Assembly (NCBI GenBank): GCA_947499935.1 | Contig: CANMQH010000007.1 | Coordinates: forward strand, 62,001 to 126,000 | DNA from: an uncultured Algibacter sp. | GTDB taxonomy: Bacteria > Bacteroidota > Bacteroidia > Flavobacteriales > Flavobacteriaceae | Reading direction: 5' to 3' | Length of the DNA: 64,000 bases | Shown: in pieces, positions 16,106-24,141 of the stretch | How the letters are laid out: every line of letters starts with the position of its first letter | Position numbering within the stretch: the first letter of the stretch is position 1 | Program-made: the position numbers and the translations under genes | Notes under the pieces: model-generated | The model's input: only the letters and a program-made list of their open reading frames with translations | Database searches by the model: none | Told to the model about the DNA's origin: nothing

Positions 16106-16492
16106 ATTTTTTGAATTGAAACAAATTGCAGAGTAATGACATTTGCAAAGCGTAAGATTAAAATCACTGCTGTAAGCTCTCTGCTAGTAATCAGGCATTA
16201 AATTGAATACTAGAGTTTCATGAATCAAAATAAGCTTAAACAATTCGCTTAAGTTGTACGAAGGAATAAAATTAATATCAAAAGATAAATAATATTAGCA
16301 CAAAGATACCTTTAAATGCAGTATTATTAAGTATAATACAAAGAAATATCTTAAACGGCAACCATCTATTTTTAGATTAAATTATCAAAATAAAAACATT
16401 TACGATTAATTATTAAGTTCTCGTCTACATCGAAAATCTTACGGATTTTTCTTTGGCTCGTTTACTTTTGTTAAATTCAAAAAAAAAAAAAA
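16106..16492. other. Intergenic region (387 bp)
   Basis: It contains the presumed long leader of the minus-strand dehydrogenase-like gene (from a -7 element at 16301-16308) and, on the right, a 15-base run of A (16479-16493). I see no gene and no known riboswitch pattern in the leader. Confidence 0.5.
16301..16308 (-). promoter_or_regulatory. Candidate -7 element TATCTTTG for dehydrogenase-like gene
   Basis: The minus strand reads TATCTTTG, an exact TANNTTTG match, 195 bp upstream of the ATG. If used, the transcript has a leader of about 190 nt. Confidence 0.4.
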
Positions 16493-16615
16493 ATGAACAA
16501 TAATTTAGAAAATGAAATTAGAAATGTTCTAAACCAATGGTTACAAGCATTTAATAACAATAATTTGGATGCATTAATGGATTTATATGATCCCGAAATT
16601 AATTTAAATCTTTAA
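16493..16615 (+). pseudogene. Truncated NTF2-like/SnoaL-type gene fragment (40 codons)
   Basis: The ATG at 16493 opens a 40-codon frame with IRNVLNQWLQAFNNNNLDALM then DLYDPEINL. This is the typical first helix and turn of NTF2-like (SnoaL/DUF4440) proteins, which are normally 110-140 residues. It stops at TAA 16613 and no continuation is visible in any frame before the DUF2071 gene. The 15-base A run directly before the ATG is prone to slippage. It is best read as a decayed remnant. Confidence 0.55.
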
Positions 16616-16656
16616 TTTATATAAATTATTTCCGTTCATTATTAAACATAAGCTAA

Positions 16657-17397
16657 ATGTCAATCCGAGAGATATTAAATATAACCGAGCATAGACCGTG
16701 GAAAATACCGACTGAAAGTTGGAAATTTTACCAAGAGTGGAATAATGCCATATTTCTTCATTGGCAAGTAGAGTTATCCGAATTAAAAAAGTTTGTTCCA
16801 AAGGAACTTGAAATTGACCTTTTTGATGGAAAACCTTGGGTTTCTGTTGTTGCATTTACAATGGAAAAGATAAGGCCGAAAAACTTACCTACTTTTCCTC
16901 CAATTTCAAATTTTGATGAAATTAATATCCGAACTTATATAAAATCAAATAATAAAACTGGAGTATATTTTTTGAGTATTGAAGGTGGAAAAAAATTATC
17001 TTGTAAAATAGCAAAAAGTATGTCTGAACTTCCATATAGATTTTCAGAAATAAAACGAACTGAACACCAATACAAATCTAATAATTTGGAATTCAATGAT
17101 ACATTAAATATAGAATTTGCTGTTGGAAAAGAAATTACGAAGAAAACTGAATTAGACCAATGGTTAACTGAAAGATATGCTCTTTTTCAAGATGCAAAAA
17201 AGTCAATTAACGAATTTGAAATCCATCATTTAGAATGGGAGGTTAATGAAATTGACTTGAAAAATTTAGAATTCAATTACTCAAGATTTAACAAATTAAT
17301 TAAAAGTGAACCAAACAAAATTCAATATTCTAAAGGCGTACAAGTTGTTGCTTGGGGAAAGCATAAAACAGAGCGTAGTACGAACCATAATGATTAA
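16657..17397 (+). CDS. DUF2071 (YqjF-like) family protein
   Basis: The product is 246 residues. The start contains RPWKIPTESWKFYQEWNNAIFLHWQV followed by LKKFVPKELEIDLFDGKPWVSVVAFTMEKIRP, the family signature of DUF2071/YqjF (W...LFLHW, P.GL..D.f.G..wvg...F.m). Later come INIRTYI and GVYFLSIE. It is soluble and cytoplasmic. The biochemical role of the family is not settled. The stop overlaps the start of the next gene, so it probably heads a three-gene plus-strand unit with the PD40 lipoprotein and the flavin reductase. Confidence 0.85.
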   Translation: MSIREILNITEHRPWKIPTESWKFYQEWNNAIFLHWQVELSELKKFVPKELEIDLFDGKPWVSVVAFTMEKIRPKNLPTFPPISNFDEINIRTYIKSNNKTGVYFLSIEGGKKLSCKIAKSMSELPYRFSEIKRTEHQYKSNNLEFNDTLNIEFAVGKEITKKTELDQWLTERYALFQDAKKSINEFEIHHLEWEVNEIDLKNLEFNYSRFNKLIKSEPNKIQYSKGVQVVAWGKHKTERSTNHND

Positions 17398-18553
17398 AAC
17401 ACTCTTATCTTTTGTTTTTATTTTTAGCTTGATTAGCTGTAAATCAAATACCGTATCAGCTAATTATCTTGGGCAACCCTACCCCAATTCTATTCCAGTA
17501 ATTTTTGCGCCAGACATAATATCCAAAAAAGGTAGATTAGAACATGGTATTTCATTTACACCAGATACACAAGAAGTAGCATTTGGTATCCTAAACAAAG
17601 ACGATTATAGTGGACAAATACTTTATTCAAAGAAGATTGATGAAAATTGGATAACGCCTATTATTTTTAAATCATTAAAAGGTGAAAGTGTATTTCTTCC
17701 CTATTTTTCACCAGATGGAAAATCTATGTTGTTTGCAAAAAATAGATCTAATGCTAATAATGGTATTACTGATATTTGGATTTTAAATAAAAACAGAACT
17801 ATCTGGAATCATCCTAAAAAAATAAATATACCTATTAGTACATTATCGAGAGAAGCTTCAGCATGTTTAACATTAGACAATACCATTTACTTTTCATCAA
17901 ACAGAGATGGAAATGGATTAGCTAATCTATATTTTTCTTCTCTTGATAGTGGGCAGTATTTAAATACAGAACGTATAAATTCTATTAGTTCAGCCCGAGA
18001 TGAAGAAAGTATCTTTGTATCTCCCAATGCGGATTATATAATTTTTAGTAGATATGTAACAAATAAAAATGGACCAGATTTATTTATTAGTTATAAAGAT
18101 TCTCAAAAAAAATGGATTAAACCAACAGTATTAGATTCAACAATAAACACATTAAATTGGGAAAGAAGGCCATTTATATCTATTGATAATAAATTTATGT
18201 TTTTTACCAAATTGACTTTAAATCATTCTGGCATAGTGGAATCAGATATTTATTGGGTAAATACAGAGAAGATTTTTAAGCCATTTGTTTTTAATCCAAT
18301 AATAAAAAAGGTCATAAAAGTTGGTAAAAAAACAGCATTAGAAATCCCATCAGATTATTTTAAGGATATAGATAATGAGAAATTAACGATTAACTTTAAC
18401 AATCAAAATACGGAATGGGCTATTTTTGACAAAGAAAAAATGATTTTAATAATAAATCCAGTCGAAATTGGTGAGTATGACTTAGTATTTACTGCTGTAG
18501 ATAAGTTTTCGAATCAAACTAATGACAAAATAAAAATTATAGTTAAAAAATGA
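17390..18553 (+). CDS. TolB/PD40 beta-propeller lipoprotein
   Basis: I place the start at the ATG at 17390 (387 residues), because it yields a good lipoprotein signal peptide (LLSFVFIFSLISCKSN). A longer in-frame extension upstream has no signal. PD40-type propeller repeats follow, for example VFLPYFSPDGKSMLFAKN, TIYFSSNRDGNG and IFVSPNADYIIFSRY. The C-terminal ~90 residues are a separate beta domain resembling a putative cadherin/Ig-like module (LEIPSDYFKDIDNEKLTINF). It is probably an envelope binding or scaffold protein. The start overlaps the DUF2071 stop by 8 bp and the stop overlaps the next ATG by 4 bp, indicating translational coupling. Confidence 0.82.
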   Translation: MIKTLLSFVFIFSLISCKSNTVSANYLGQPYPNSIPVIFAPDIISKKGRLEHGISFTPDTQEVAFGILNKDDYSGQILYSKKIDENWITPIIFKSLKGESVFLPYFSPDGKSMLFAKNRSNANNGITDIWILNKNRTIWNHPKKINIPISTLSREASACLTLDNTIYFSSNRDGNGLANLYFSSLDSGQYLNTERINSISSARDEESIFVSPNADYIIFSRYVTNKNGPDLFISYKDSQKKWIKPTVLDSTINTLNWERRPFISIDNKFMFFTKLTLNHSGIVESDIYWVNTEKIFKPFVFNPIIKKVIKVGKKTALEIPSDYFKDIDNEKLTINFNNQNTEWAIFDKEKMILIINPVEIGEYDLVFTAVDKFSNQTNDKIKIIVKK

Positions 18554-19041
18554 AAACAGTTATAATTCTTGGAAGCTCAAGAAAAGAAGGCGATACCTCT
18601 AAAATCGTTAATAAACTTATAGATAAATCTAATTGGGATTTAATTGATCTTAATGATTACAAAATAAGTTATTATGATTATGAGCATCAAAATAAAAATG
18701 ATGACTATTTACCTTTAATGAGACAGCTAATTGAAAAATACGATAAATTCATTTTTGCAACACCTGTATATTGGTATTCAATGAGTGGAATAATGAAAGT
18801 GTTTTTTGATAGAATAACAGATTTATTAGAAATTGAAAAAGATTTGGGTCGAAAATTAAGAGGTAAAAACATGGCCGTAATTAGTTGTTCTTTAGGAGGT
18901 CATTTAGGAGAAAATTTTTGGCTTCCATTTTCTCAAACAGCAAGTTATTTAGGCATGAAATACCTTGGAAATATTCATGTTATTGAAAAAGAAGCAGACA
19001 TATCTAAATTAGAAATGTTTATTAAGCAAATTGAAAAATAA
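18550..19041 (+). CDS. NADPH-dependent FMN reductase / flavodoxin-fold oxidoreductase
   Basis: The product is 163 residues. VIILGSSRKEGDTSKIV is the FMN-phosphate-binding loop of the NADPH-dependent FMN reductase family, and ATPVYWYSMSGIMKVFFDRI is the conserved second flavin-contact motif (PVYW.s..g.mK.f.DR). It probably reduces flavin, quinone or a nitro/azo substrate using NAD(P)H in the cytoplasm. It overlaps the previous gene by ATGA and ends the three-gene plus-strand unit. It converges with the MGMT-like gene. Confidence 0.87.
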   Translation: MKTVIILGSSRKEGDTSKIVNKLIDKSNWDLIDLNDYKISYYDYEHQNKNDDYLPLMRQLIEKYDKFIFATPVYWYSMSGIMKVFFDRITDLLEIEKDLGRKLRGKNMAVISCSLGGHLGENFWLPFSQTASYLGMKYLGNIHVIEKEADISKLEMFIKQIEK

Positions 19042-19069
19042 AGTGCTTATAAAACTATAACTAACATTA

Positions 19070-19492
19070 CTAAAAGAGAAAAACGCTATCAGAATTAATA
19101 TCTACTTTTATAGAACCTGATTTTGTAAAAATCAATTTGAATCCTTCATCTTCTATTTTAGACGCCGAAAATTCAAAATTTTTAGATTTGATAACTAATT
19201 TATCAGAACGGATTACACGCCAAAAAGGTATTTGCGAATCAACAGTGTCATTTTCATAGCGTTCAGCAATTTTCTTAATAGCATTTCCCGTTCGCATAGG
19301 GCAAGTTACATCTGTGCCAAAATCTTTAGTTAAACCCCTTGAAAGTGTCTCTATTGTAGCTATAGAACCCTTCGGAATCAATTTTATGAGTTCTTCTACA
19401 GATTCAGCAGATGGGTGGAGCATTTTACCTTTCCCATAAAATTTTTCCATCTTAATTGGAATATCAACTATTTTAGATTTAATCATGTTCAT
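19070..19492 (-). CDS. MGMT-family alkyltransferase-like protein without the PCHR Cys
   Basis: I choose the ATG at 19492 (140 residues), which overlaps the upstream gene by 14 bp. A longer frame back to 19531 would overlap by 53. PKGSIATIETLSRGL and TGNAIKKIAERY match the DNA-binding wing and GNPxAxRAVGxA helix region of O6-alkylguanine methyltransferases, but the active-site motif PCHRV is IPFWRVI here, losing both Cys and His. It cannot act as a Cys alkyl acceptor. It resembles ATL-type or the Bacteroidota MGMT-like proteins that carry PYWR. The likely role is DNA-lesion recognition. It shares an operon with a membrane protein and an ECF sigma factor. Confidence 0.68.
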   Translation of the reverse strand: MNMIKSKIVDIPIKMEKFYGKGKMLHPSAESVEELIKLIPKGSIATIETLSRGLTKDFGTDVTCPMRTGNAIKKIAERYENDTVDSQIPFWRVIRSDKLVIKSKNFEFSASKIEDEGFKLIFTKSGSIKVDINSDSVFLF

Positions 19493-19919
19493 ATTTTTTA
19501 TATAATTTAGAGGTAATCCAAGTACCAACAATCATTTCTAGCCAACTTAATGGTAAAGTTATCCATAAAATATGCCAACTAGACATTCCCATATTGGCTA
19601 TAGCAATCCAAAAGACAACAAAAATAGCAATCCAAACTATAGTGCTTGAAATTAAAACTGATCTATTGGAATTACCAAAAACTTCTGAATAAAGCCAAAA
19701 AACAAAAACTAGAATACCTGTTAAAATAGTATCCCAAAAACCCCAAATAGCAAAAATGGTAAAATCCATATCTACAATACCCAATTTATTATCAAAAAAC
19801 AATTTTACTCTTGGCATTACAAAAATAAAATAGCGAAAAACTTCAGAAATGTTAATCCAAATACTTGTTATAAAAGTAATAATAATAAAGTGTTTAAAAC
19901 GGAATGCTTTGGGAGTCAT
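19479..19919 (-). CDS. Small integral membrane protein, four TM segments
   Basis: The product is 146 residues, strongly hydrophobic, with four predicted membrane helices: FIIITFITSIWINI, FAIWGFWDTILTGILVFVFWLY, VLISSTIVWIAIFVVFWIAIA and LWITLPLSWLEMIVGTWI. I do not recognise the family. It starts 2 bp after the sigma factor stop and overlaps the MGMT-like gene, so it is the middle gene of a three-gene operon. Small membrane proteins next to ECF sigma factors are often anti-sigma factors, but this one lacks an obvious cytosolic sigma-binding domain. Confidence 0.75.
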   Translation of the reverse strand: MTPKAFRFKHFIIITFITSIWINISEVFRYFIFVMPRVKLFFDNKLGIVDMDFTIFAIWGFWDTILTGILVFVFWLYSEVFGNSNRSVLISSTIVWIAIFVVFWIAIANMGMSSWHILWITLPLSWLEMIVGTWITSKLYKKYEHD

Positions 19920-19921
19920 AA

Positions 19922-20728
19922 TTAATCTAGCGCTAAAATTTGTTTTATGTTTTTAAAAATTAGTATTGGTGCTTTAACCTGAGGTACAGAACGATATATA
20001 GCAACAGACTTTTCTAAATCACTTAATTTTTCAACCAAATCTATGCTGCGCTGAGAAAATTTAGCAAATCTTAAGTCTTTTGGATTTACTTTATTTTGAT
20101 CAATAAGAAAATCTATTTTTTTATTGCAACGGCAAGGATTTTTAGGATTTGCTAGTCCGCATTTATTATTTAAGAAGTTTCTAATTTTAGCTCTAGAGCG
20201 GGATAATTTTTTTCTAAAATTTTGAGACGTAATTGCCATAATTTCAGAGCCTTCAATACTATCAAACTCTAGTATTTCAGACAATATATAAACCATTCTA
20301 TCGGGAGCATTTAAACAGAGTAACAAACCTTGTGTGCAACTTATTTTCACTTCTTCTTCTAAAAGTGCAAGTTCACCTTCGTTCGCTGTATATCGTATTG
20401 TTTCGGAATGCCCAGCAGCAATCAAGTTTGCATAATCATCAAAAGGCATCGCAAAACCCTTGTTTTTTTGACTTTTATAGGTTAATAAATAATTAGTTGC
20501 AACTCTATAAACCCATGTCATAAACTTACTTTTATGGTTAAAAGTGCTCAAATGAGTTATAATCTTAATCAATATGTCTTGTGTTGCATCTTCTGCATCC
20601 TCAGGATAAAGCAGCATTTTTAAAGATAGGTTATAAACATAATCCTTAATTTTTAAGACTAATGCTTCTAGTGCTTTTTTGTCGCCAGAATTAGCTTTTT
20701 CTGCTAAATTTTCTATAGTTTCTTTCAT
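19922..20728 (-). CDS. ECF-type sigma-70 RNA polymerase sigma factor with Cys-rich tail
   Basis: I choose the ATG at 20728 (268 residues), because the family core begins with KETIENLAEKANSGDKKALEAL. An upstream ATG would add 14 unlike residues. Sigma region 2 is visible as LYPEDAEDATQDILIKIITHL and TWVYRVATNYLL. Region 4 lies around EGSEIMAITSQNFRKKLSRSRAKIRNFL. The tail after region 4 carries CGLANPKNPCRCNKK, a Cys cluster that could bind zinc or sense redox, and ~75 further residues. It is the first gene of an operon with a four-TM protein and an MGMT-like protein, perhaps a stress or DNA-damage regulon. Confidence 0.88.
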   Translation of the reverse strand: MKETIENLAEKANSGDKKALEALVLKIKDYVYNLSLKMLLYPEDAEDATQDILIKIITHLSTFNHKSKFMTWVYRVATNYLLTYKSQKNKGFAMPFDDYANLIAAGHSETIRYTANEGELALLEEEVKISCTQGLLLCLNAPDRMVYILSEILEFDSIEGSEIMAITSQNFRKKLSRSRAKIRNFLNNKCGLANPKNPCRCNKKIDFLIDQNKVNPKDLRFAKFSQRSIDLVEKLSDLEKSVAIYRSVPQVKAPILIFKNIKQILALD

Positions 20729-20848
20729 ATCTCTATTAATTAGACACGCAAAAGATACGAAGTGTGACAATCAAGATGTAAAAATCAACTTATAACAAAC
20801 TCAAAATATTGAAAAAATTAAGAAAGTTTATTAAAATAGAATTTGATC

Positions 20849-20881
20849 TTGATAAAATAAAAAGTTAAATTTTTATATTTG
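20849..20881 (+). promoter_or_regulatory. Candidate Bacteroidota promoter for isochorismatase-family gene
   Basis: TTG at 20849-20851 and TATATTTG at 20874-20881 are 22 bp apart, within the -33/-7 spacing reported for Flavobacterium. The ATG is 46 bp downstream. Confidence 0.55.
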
Positions 20882-20926
20882 ACTGAGTCCATAAATCTAA
20901 ATAGAGTATTTAAATAAATATCAAAA

Positions 20927-21484
20927 ATGATACATAAAAAAAAAGCCATGTTAATAATAGATATGCAAAAAGGCTCTTTTACAGATAATACCTCCAGATT
21001 TGATACTGATGGAGTTGTTGCTCGAATAAATCAACTTAGCTCAATTTTTAGAGCATTGAATTTGCCAGTAATTTTTATTCAACATGATGGCACAGGAACT
21101 GGCCAGTTTGAAAAGAGCTCAACCGAATGGGAAAATTTGGATGAACTCATTGTTAAACAGACCGATATTTTAATTGATAAGTATGCAAATGATGTTTTTT
21201 ATAAATCTAAACTTCAACACAAACTAGAAAGTCTCAATGTGAACGAATTGTTCATTACAGGTTGCGCAACAGATTTTTGTGTGGAATCTACAATTCAATC
21301 AGCTTTGACTAAAGATTATAATATTACCGTTATAGCAGATGCACATACAACTGGAGACCGTCCTCATTTAAAAGCAGAGCAGGTAATAGAACATTATAAT
21401 TGGGTTTGGCAGAATATGATACCAACAAAAGGGAAAGTAGACGTGAAAACAACAAAAAAGATTAAATCAAATATTTATATTTGA
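20927..21484 (+). CDS. Isochorismatase-family cysteine hydrolase
   Basis: The product is 185 residues. The catalytic triad of the family is present: Asp in LIIDMQKGSF, Lys in DEL..TDILIDKYANDVF and Cys in FITGCATDFCVESTI (the first Cys is the cis-peptide neighbour and the second the nucleophile). These enzymes hydrolyse small amides such as nicotinamide, ureidoacrylate or N-carbamoyl compounds, and the substrate here cannot be assigned. It is cytoplasmic and monocistronic, with its own promoter, converging with the GT9 gene. Confidence 0.87.
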   Translation: MIHKKKAMLIIDMQKGSFTDNTSRFDTDGVVARINQLSSIFRALNLPVIFIQHDGTGTGQFEKSSTEWENLDELIVKQTDILIDKYANDVFYKSKLQHKLESLNVNELFITGCATDFCVESTIQSALTKDYNITVIADAHTTGDRPHLKAEQVIEHYNWVWQNMIPTKGKVDVKTTKKIKSNIYI

Positions 21485-21559
21485 TTTAGTATAAATCTAC
21501 AAGAAATTGCATAGCTCCTTAATTTAGCTTTTAAACTGGAGTCGTTATCTAAGAAAATT

Positions 21560-22609
21560 TTATGAATTTAATATAGTATCTATTTTTTCAAACCAATCAT
21601 TAATAGATGTTTCATTAGTATTTATTGCTATACTCTTATTTCCGTATGGTTCATATATACGGGTATGAGTAACAGAAAAGAATCCAACGGTTGGCGTTAA
21701 ACTTGCGCTTGCCAAATGCATAATACCATTATCGGCAGTAATAAAAATACTAGTTTGTTTAATAATAGCAGCCATTTCGTGAATATCTGTACTATAGATA
21801 TGAGGTGCTTTAAAATTTATTTTAGAAATATTTTCTACGGGTAACATTTCTATAATATTATAATCTGAATATGCTGTTTTTAACTTTGTATAAAAGGTTT
21901 CCCACCAATTTTCAGAATAACATTTATCTCTGGTAGCATTGGTATAAATACAGATTGTTTTTTTATCATTATTAACCTTATCCCTTAGCATTATTTTCCC
22001 TTTCGCGATTTCAGAGTCACTTAGATTTATATTTAAAAGAGGTACAGTTTTTTGATGGTCTGCATAACCTAACTCTGATAAATAATGTCTTAAATTGTAA
22101 ATAGGATATTTAGAAATATGCTCAAAATCTTGATATGTTTTTTCTGTGTTTTGGTGAATATCTCCAAATACTTTATGCGTCGCTTTTGCATATTTAGTAG
22201 ATAAACGCCCTGAAGATGAATTTTTATCACCATTTATAACCAAGTCATAACGCTTACTCTTTATTTTAAGCCAACAAAGACCGTACTTAATTAAATGGTT
22301 AAAAGGTTTTCTAGGAAGTTTTATAATGGTGTCTATGCAGGTATAATTTTTAAATACCGCTTCTGCAACATTACCTTTTACAAATAAATCTATTTTACAA
22401 TTAGGAAATGTATTTGTAAGTTCTTGTACTAATGGTGTAAGTAATAATTGATTTCCTAACCGTTGATTAGGTCTGCAAATTAGTATTTTTTTTATATCAT
22501 TTAAACTGTGTAAACTTGTTTTAGGCTTTGATTGCGACTGACCAATATGTTTTGTGAGCCGTCCCATAATCTTGGTTCTTAGCTTATTTACGTAAAATAA
22601 AATATTCAT
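21560..22609 (-). CDS. Glycosyltransferase family 9 (heptosyltransferase-like)
   Basis: The product is 349 residues. KKILICRPNQRLGNQLLLTPLVQEL is the family's N-terminal signature (R....GD.l..tP....l) and FITADNGIMHLASASLTPTVGFF is the C-terminal donor-binding motif (tgDtG..HlAaa...P.valfg). GT9 enzymes add heptose or related sugars to the LPS core on the cytoplasmic face. The first ~30 residues are extra and basic, and an alternative Met at residue 15 is possible. It is the last gene of a minus-strand group with the EamA transporter (24-bp gap) and the cold-shock protein. Confidence 0.85.
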   Translation of the reverse strand: MNILFYVNKLRTKIMGRLTKHIGQSQSKPKTSLHSLNDIKKILICRPNQRLGNQLLLTPLVQELTNTFPNCKIDLFVKGNVAEAVFKNYTCIDTIIKLPRKPFNHLIKYGLCWLKIKSKRYDLVINGDKNSSSGRLSTKYAKATHKVFGDIHQNTEKTYQDFEHISKYPIYNLRHYLSELGYADHQKTVPLLNINLSDSEIAKGKIMLRDKVNNDKKTICIYTNATRDKCYSENWWETFYTKLKTAYSDYNIIEMLPVENISKINFKAPHIYSTDIHEMAAIIKQTSIFITADNGIMHLASASLTPTVGFFSVTHTRIYEPYGNKSIAINTNETSINDWFEKIDTILNS

Positions 22610-22633
22610 ATCGGGGCTTTTAAAAGTAAAATA

Positions 22634-23548
22634 TTAACTCCGGGTGATTCTTGTTTTAAGAACACGTTTAGTGTTAATAAAATAAACGCCCGTAAGTAAT
22701 ACGATAGCTGCAAAAATAGATTGTAACGAAATATATTCATCTAAAACCCACCATCCTAAAACCAAAGCAATAATGGGGTTAACATATGTGGATGTTGCTA
22801 CTTTTTCTGGAGAAACTTCTTTTAGTAAATAATTAAACGATGTGAAGGCTATAACACTTCCAAAAATAATAAGTCCAAGCATAGACCATTGCACGTTGGT
22901 CGTCCAATTTACTGGGTTTGACCAAGTTTCTCCAAGGCTTACACTAACAATAGCCAGCATAATACCACCTATAAGCATTTGGTATCCTGTATTTACAAAA
23001 TGGTTTTTAGGCAAATTAGCTTTTCCAACAAATATACTAGCGTATGCCCAGCTTAACATGCATATAAAAATAGTAATCATACCTTTTAATTGCCCTTCTT
23101 GACTAATAAGTTCTTTTTGGCTTACTAAGAGGTAAATACCAATAAATCCTAAAAAAACGCCTATGTAAGACATAGCGGCTATTTTTTCACCTTGTAAAAC
23201 ACGTAATAGTATAAGAACGACTAAAGGTTGTGCAGAGATTTCTAAAGCAGTAAATCCGCTATCTACATATTTAAGTGCCCATACAACAACACCATTACCA
23301 AAAGTTAAGAATAAAAACCCTGCAATGGTAACATTTTTAAGCTGTTCTTTAGTAATAGATATATCTAATTTTAAAATTTTGGCTATTACAAATATGATTA
23401 AGCTAGCAACAATAAACCGAATGGAAGCTAAAAAAAAAGGAGGTAATTCTGTTACAGCTATTTTGTTTAATAAATAAGTAGAGCCCCAGATAACATAAAT
23501 AGCAAAAAAGGCTAATATGATAAGAACCGTTTTACGCGATGCACTCAT
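22634..23548 (-). CDS. EamA/DMT-family inner-membrane transporter
   Basis: The product is 304 residues with ten predicted membrane helices in two EamA repeats. The first repeat begins FFAIYVIWGSTYLLNKIAVTELPPFFLASIRF, the typical WG.n....k......P......R signature. The second begins MLSWAYASIFVGKA. DMT transporters export or import amino acids, nucleotides or drug-like metabolites, and the substrate is not predictable. It lies 38 bp downstream of the cold-shock protein gene on the same strand. Confidence 0.9.
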   Translation of the reverse strand: MSASRKTVLIILAFFAIYVIWGSTYLLNKIAVTELPPFFLASIRFIVASLIIFVIAKILKLDISITKEQLKNVTIAGFLFLTFGNGVVVWALKYVDSGFTALEISAQPLVVLILLRVLQGEKIAAMSYIGVFLGFIGIYLLVSQKELISQEGQLKGMITIFICMLSWAYASIFVGKANLPKNHFVNTGYQMLIGGIMLAIVSVSLGETWSNPVNWTTNVQWSMLGLIIFGSVIAFTSFNYLLKEVSPEKVATSTYVNPIIALVLGWWVLDEYISLQSIFAAIVLLTGVYFINTKRVLKTRITRS

Positions 23549-23586
23549 AATTCGCCTTAGATGTTATAATTTAAAGAATTTTTTAG

Positions 23587-24039
23587 TTAGATTTTTTTTA
23601 CTCTAACGGCATTCATTCCTTTTTGTCCGCGTTCTAACTCGTAAGTTACTTTGTCATTTTCCTCAATAGGCTCGAGGGTTCCGCTAACATGAACAAAATA
23701 TTTTTCTTGATTAATGCTATCAATAATAAAACCAAAACCTTTAGAGTGGTCAAAGAAAGATACTTTCCCTTCTTTGTTTGCTGGCTCTTCCTCTTCTCTG
23801 TCTTCCTTTTTTGGAATACCTAATTCAATGGTTTCTGCCTCTACCTTTTCACGCATTGCTGGATCTGGTGGTGTATCCGTTAAATTACCGTTGAAGTCTA
23901 CATAAGCAAATTGGATACCTTGAGGGTTCTCTTTAGCTTCAGCTCTTCGAGCGTCTTTCTTTTTTTGCTTTTCTTCTCTCTTCTTTAAGCGTTTTTTTTC
24001 TTTTTCAATTTTGTTAAATGTGACTTGAGATTTTGCCAT
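23587..24039 (-). CDS. Cold-shock-domain protein with Lys/Glu-rich N-terminus
   Basis: The product is 150 residues. The C-terminal ~62 residues form a cold-shock domain: GKVSFFDHSKGFGFI carries RNP1 (KGFGFI) and KYFVHVSG carries RNP2-like residues. The N-terminal ~85 residues are highly charged (KKREEKQKKKDARR) and probably disordered, adding to RNA binding. It is likely an RNA chaperone. The TATCTTTG -7 element 42 bp upstream gives it its own promoter. Confidence 0.9.
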   Translation of the reverse strand: MAKSQVTFNKIEKEKKRLKKREEKQKKKDARRAEAKENPQGIQFAYVDFNGNLTDTPPDPAMREKVEAETIELGIPKKEDREEEEPANKEGKVSFFDHSKGFGFIIDSINQEKYFVHVSGTLEPIEENDKVTYELERGQKGMNAVRVKKI

Positions 24040-24081
24040 AGTTTAAAATACGTACTGTTTTAATTGTAAATTAATAATGCA

Positions 24082-24089
24082 CAAAGATA
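24082..24089 (-). promoter_or_regulatory. Candidate -7 element TATCTTTG for cold-shock gene
   Basis: The minus-strand TATCTTTG matches TANNTTTG, 42 bp upstream of the cold-shock-domain ATG. Confidence 0.5.
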
Positions 24090-24141
24090 CGCCTTATTTT
24101 AAGGATGTTATAATTATATGTGCGTAAAATATTAACACATA

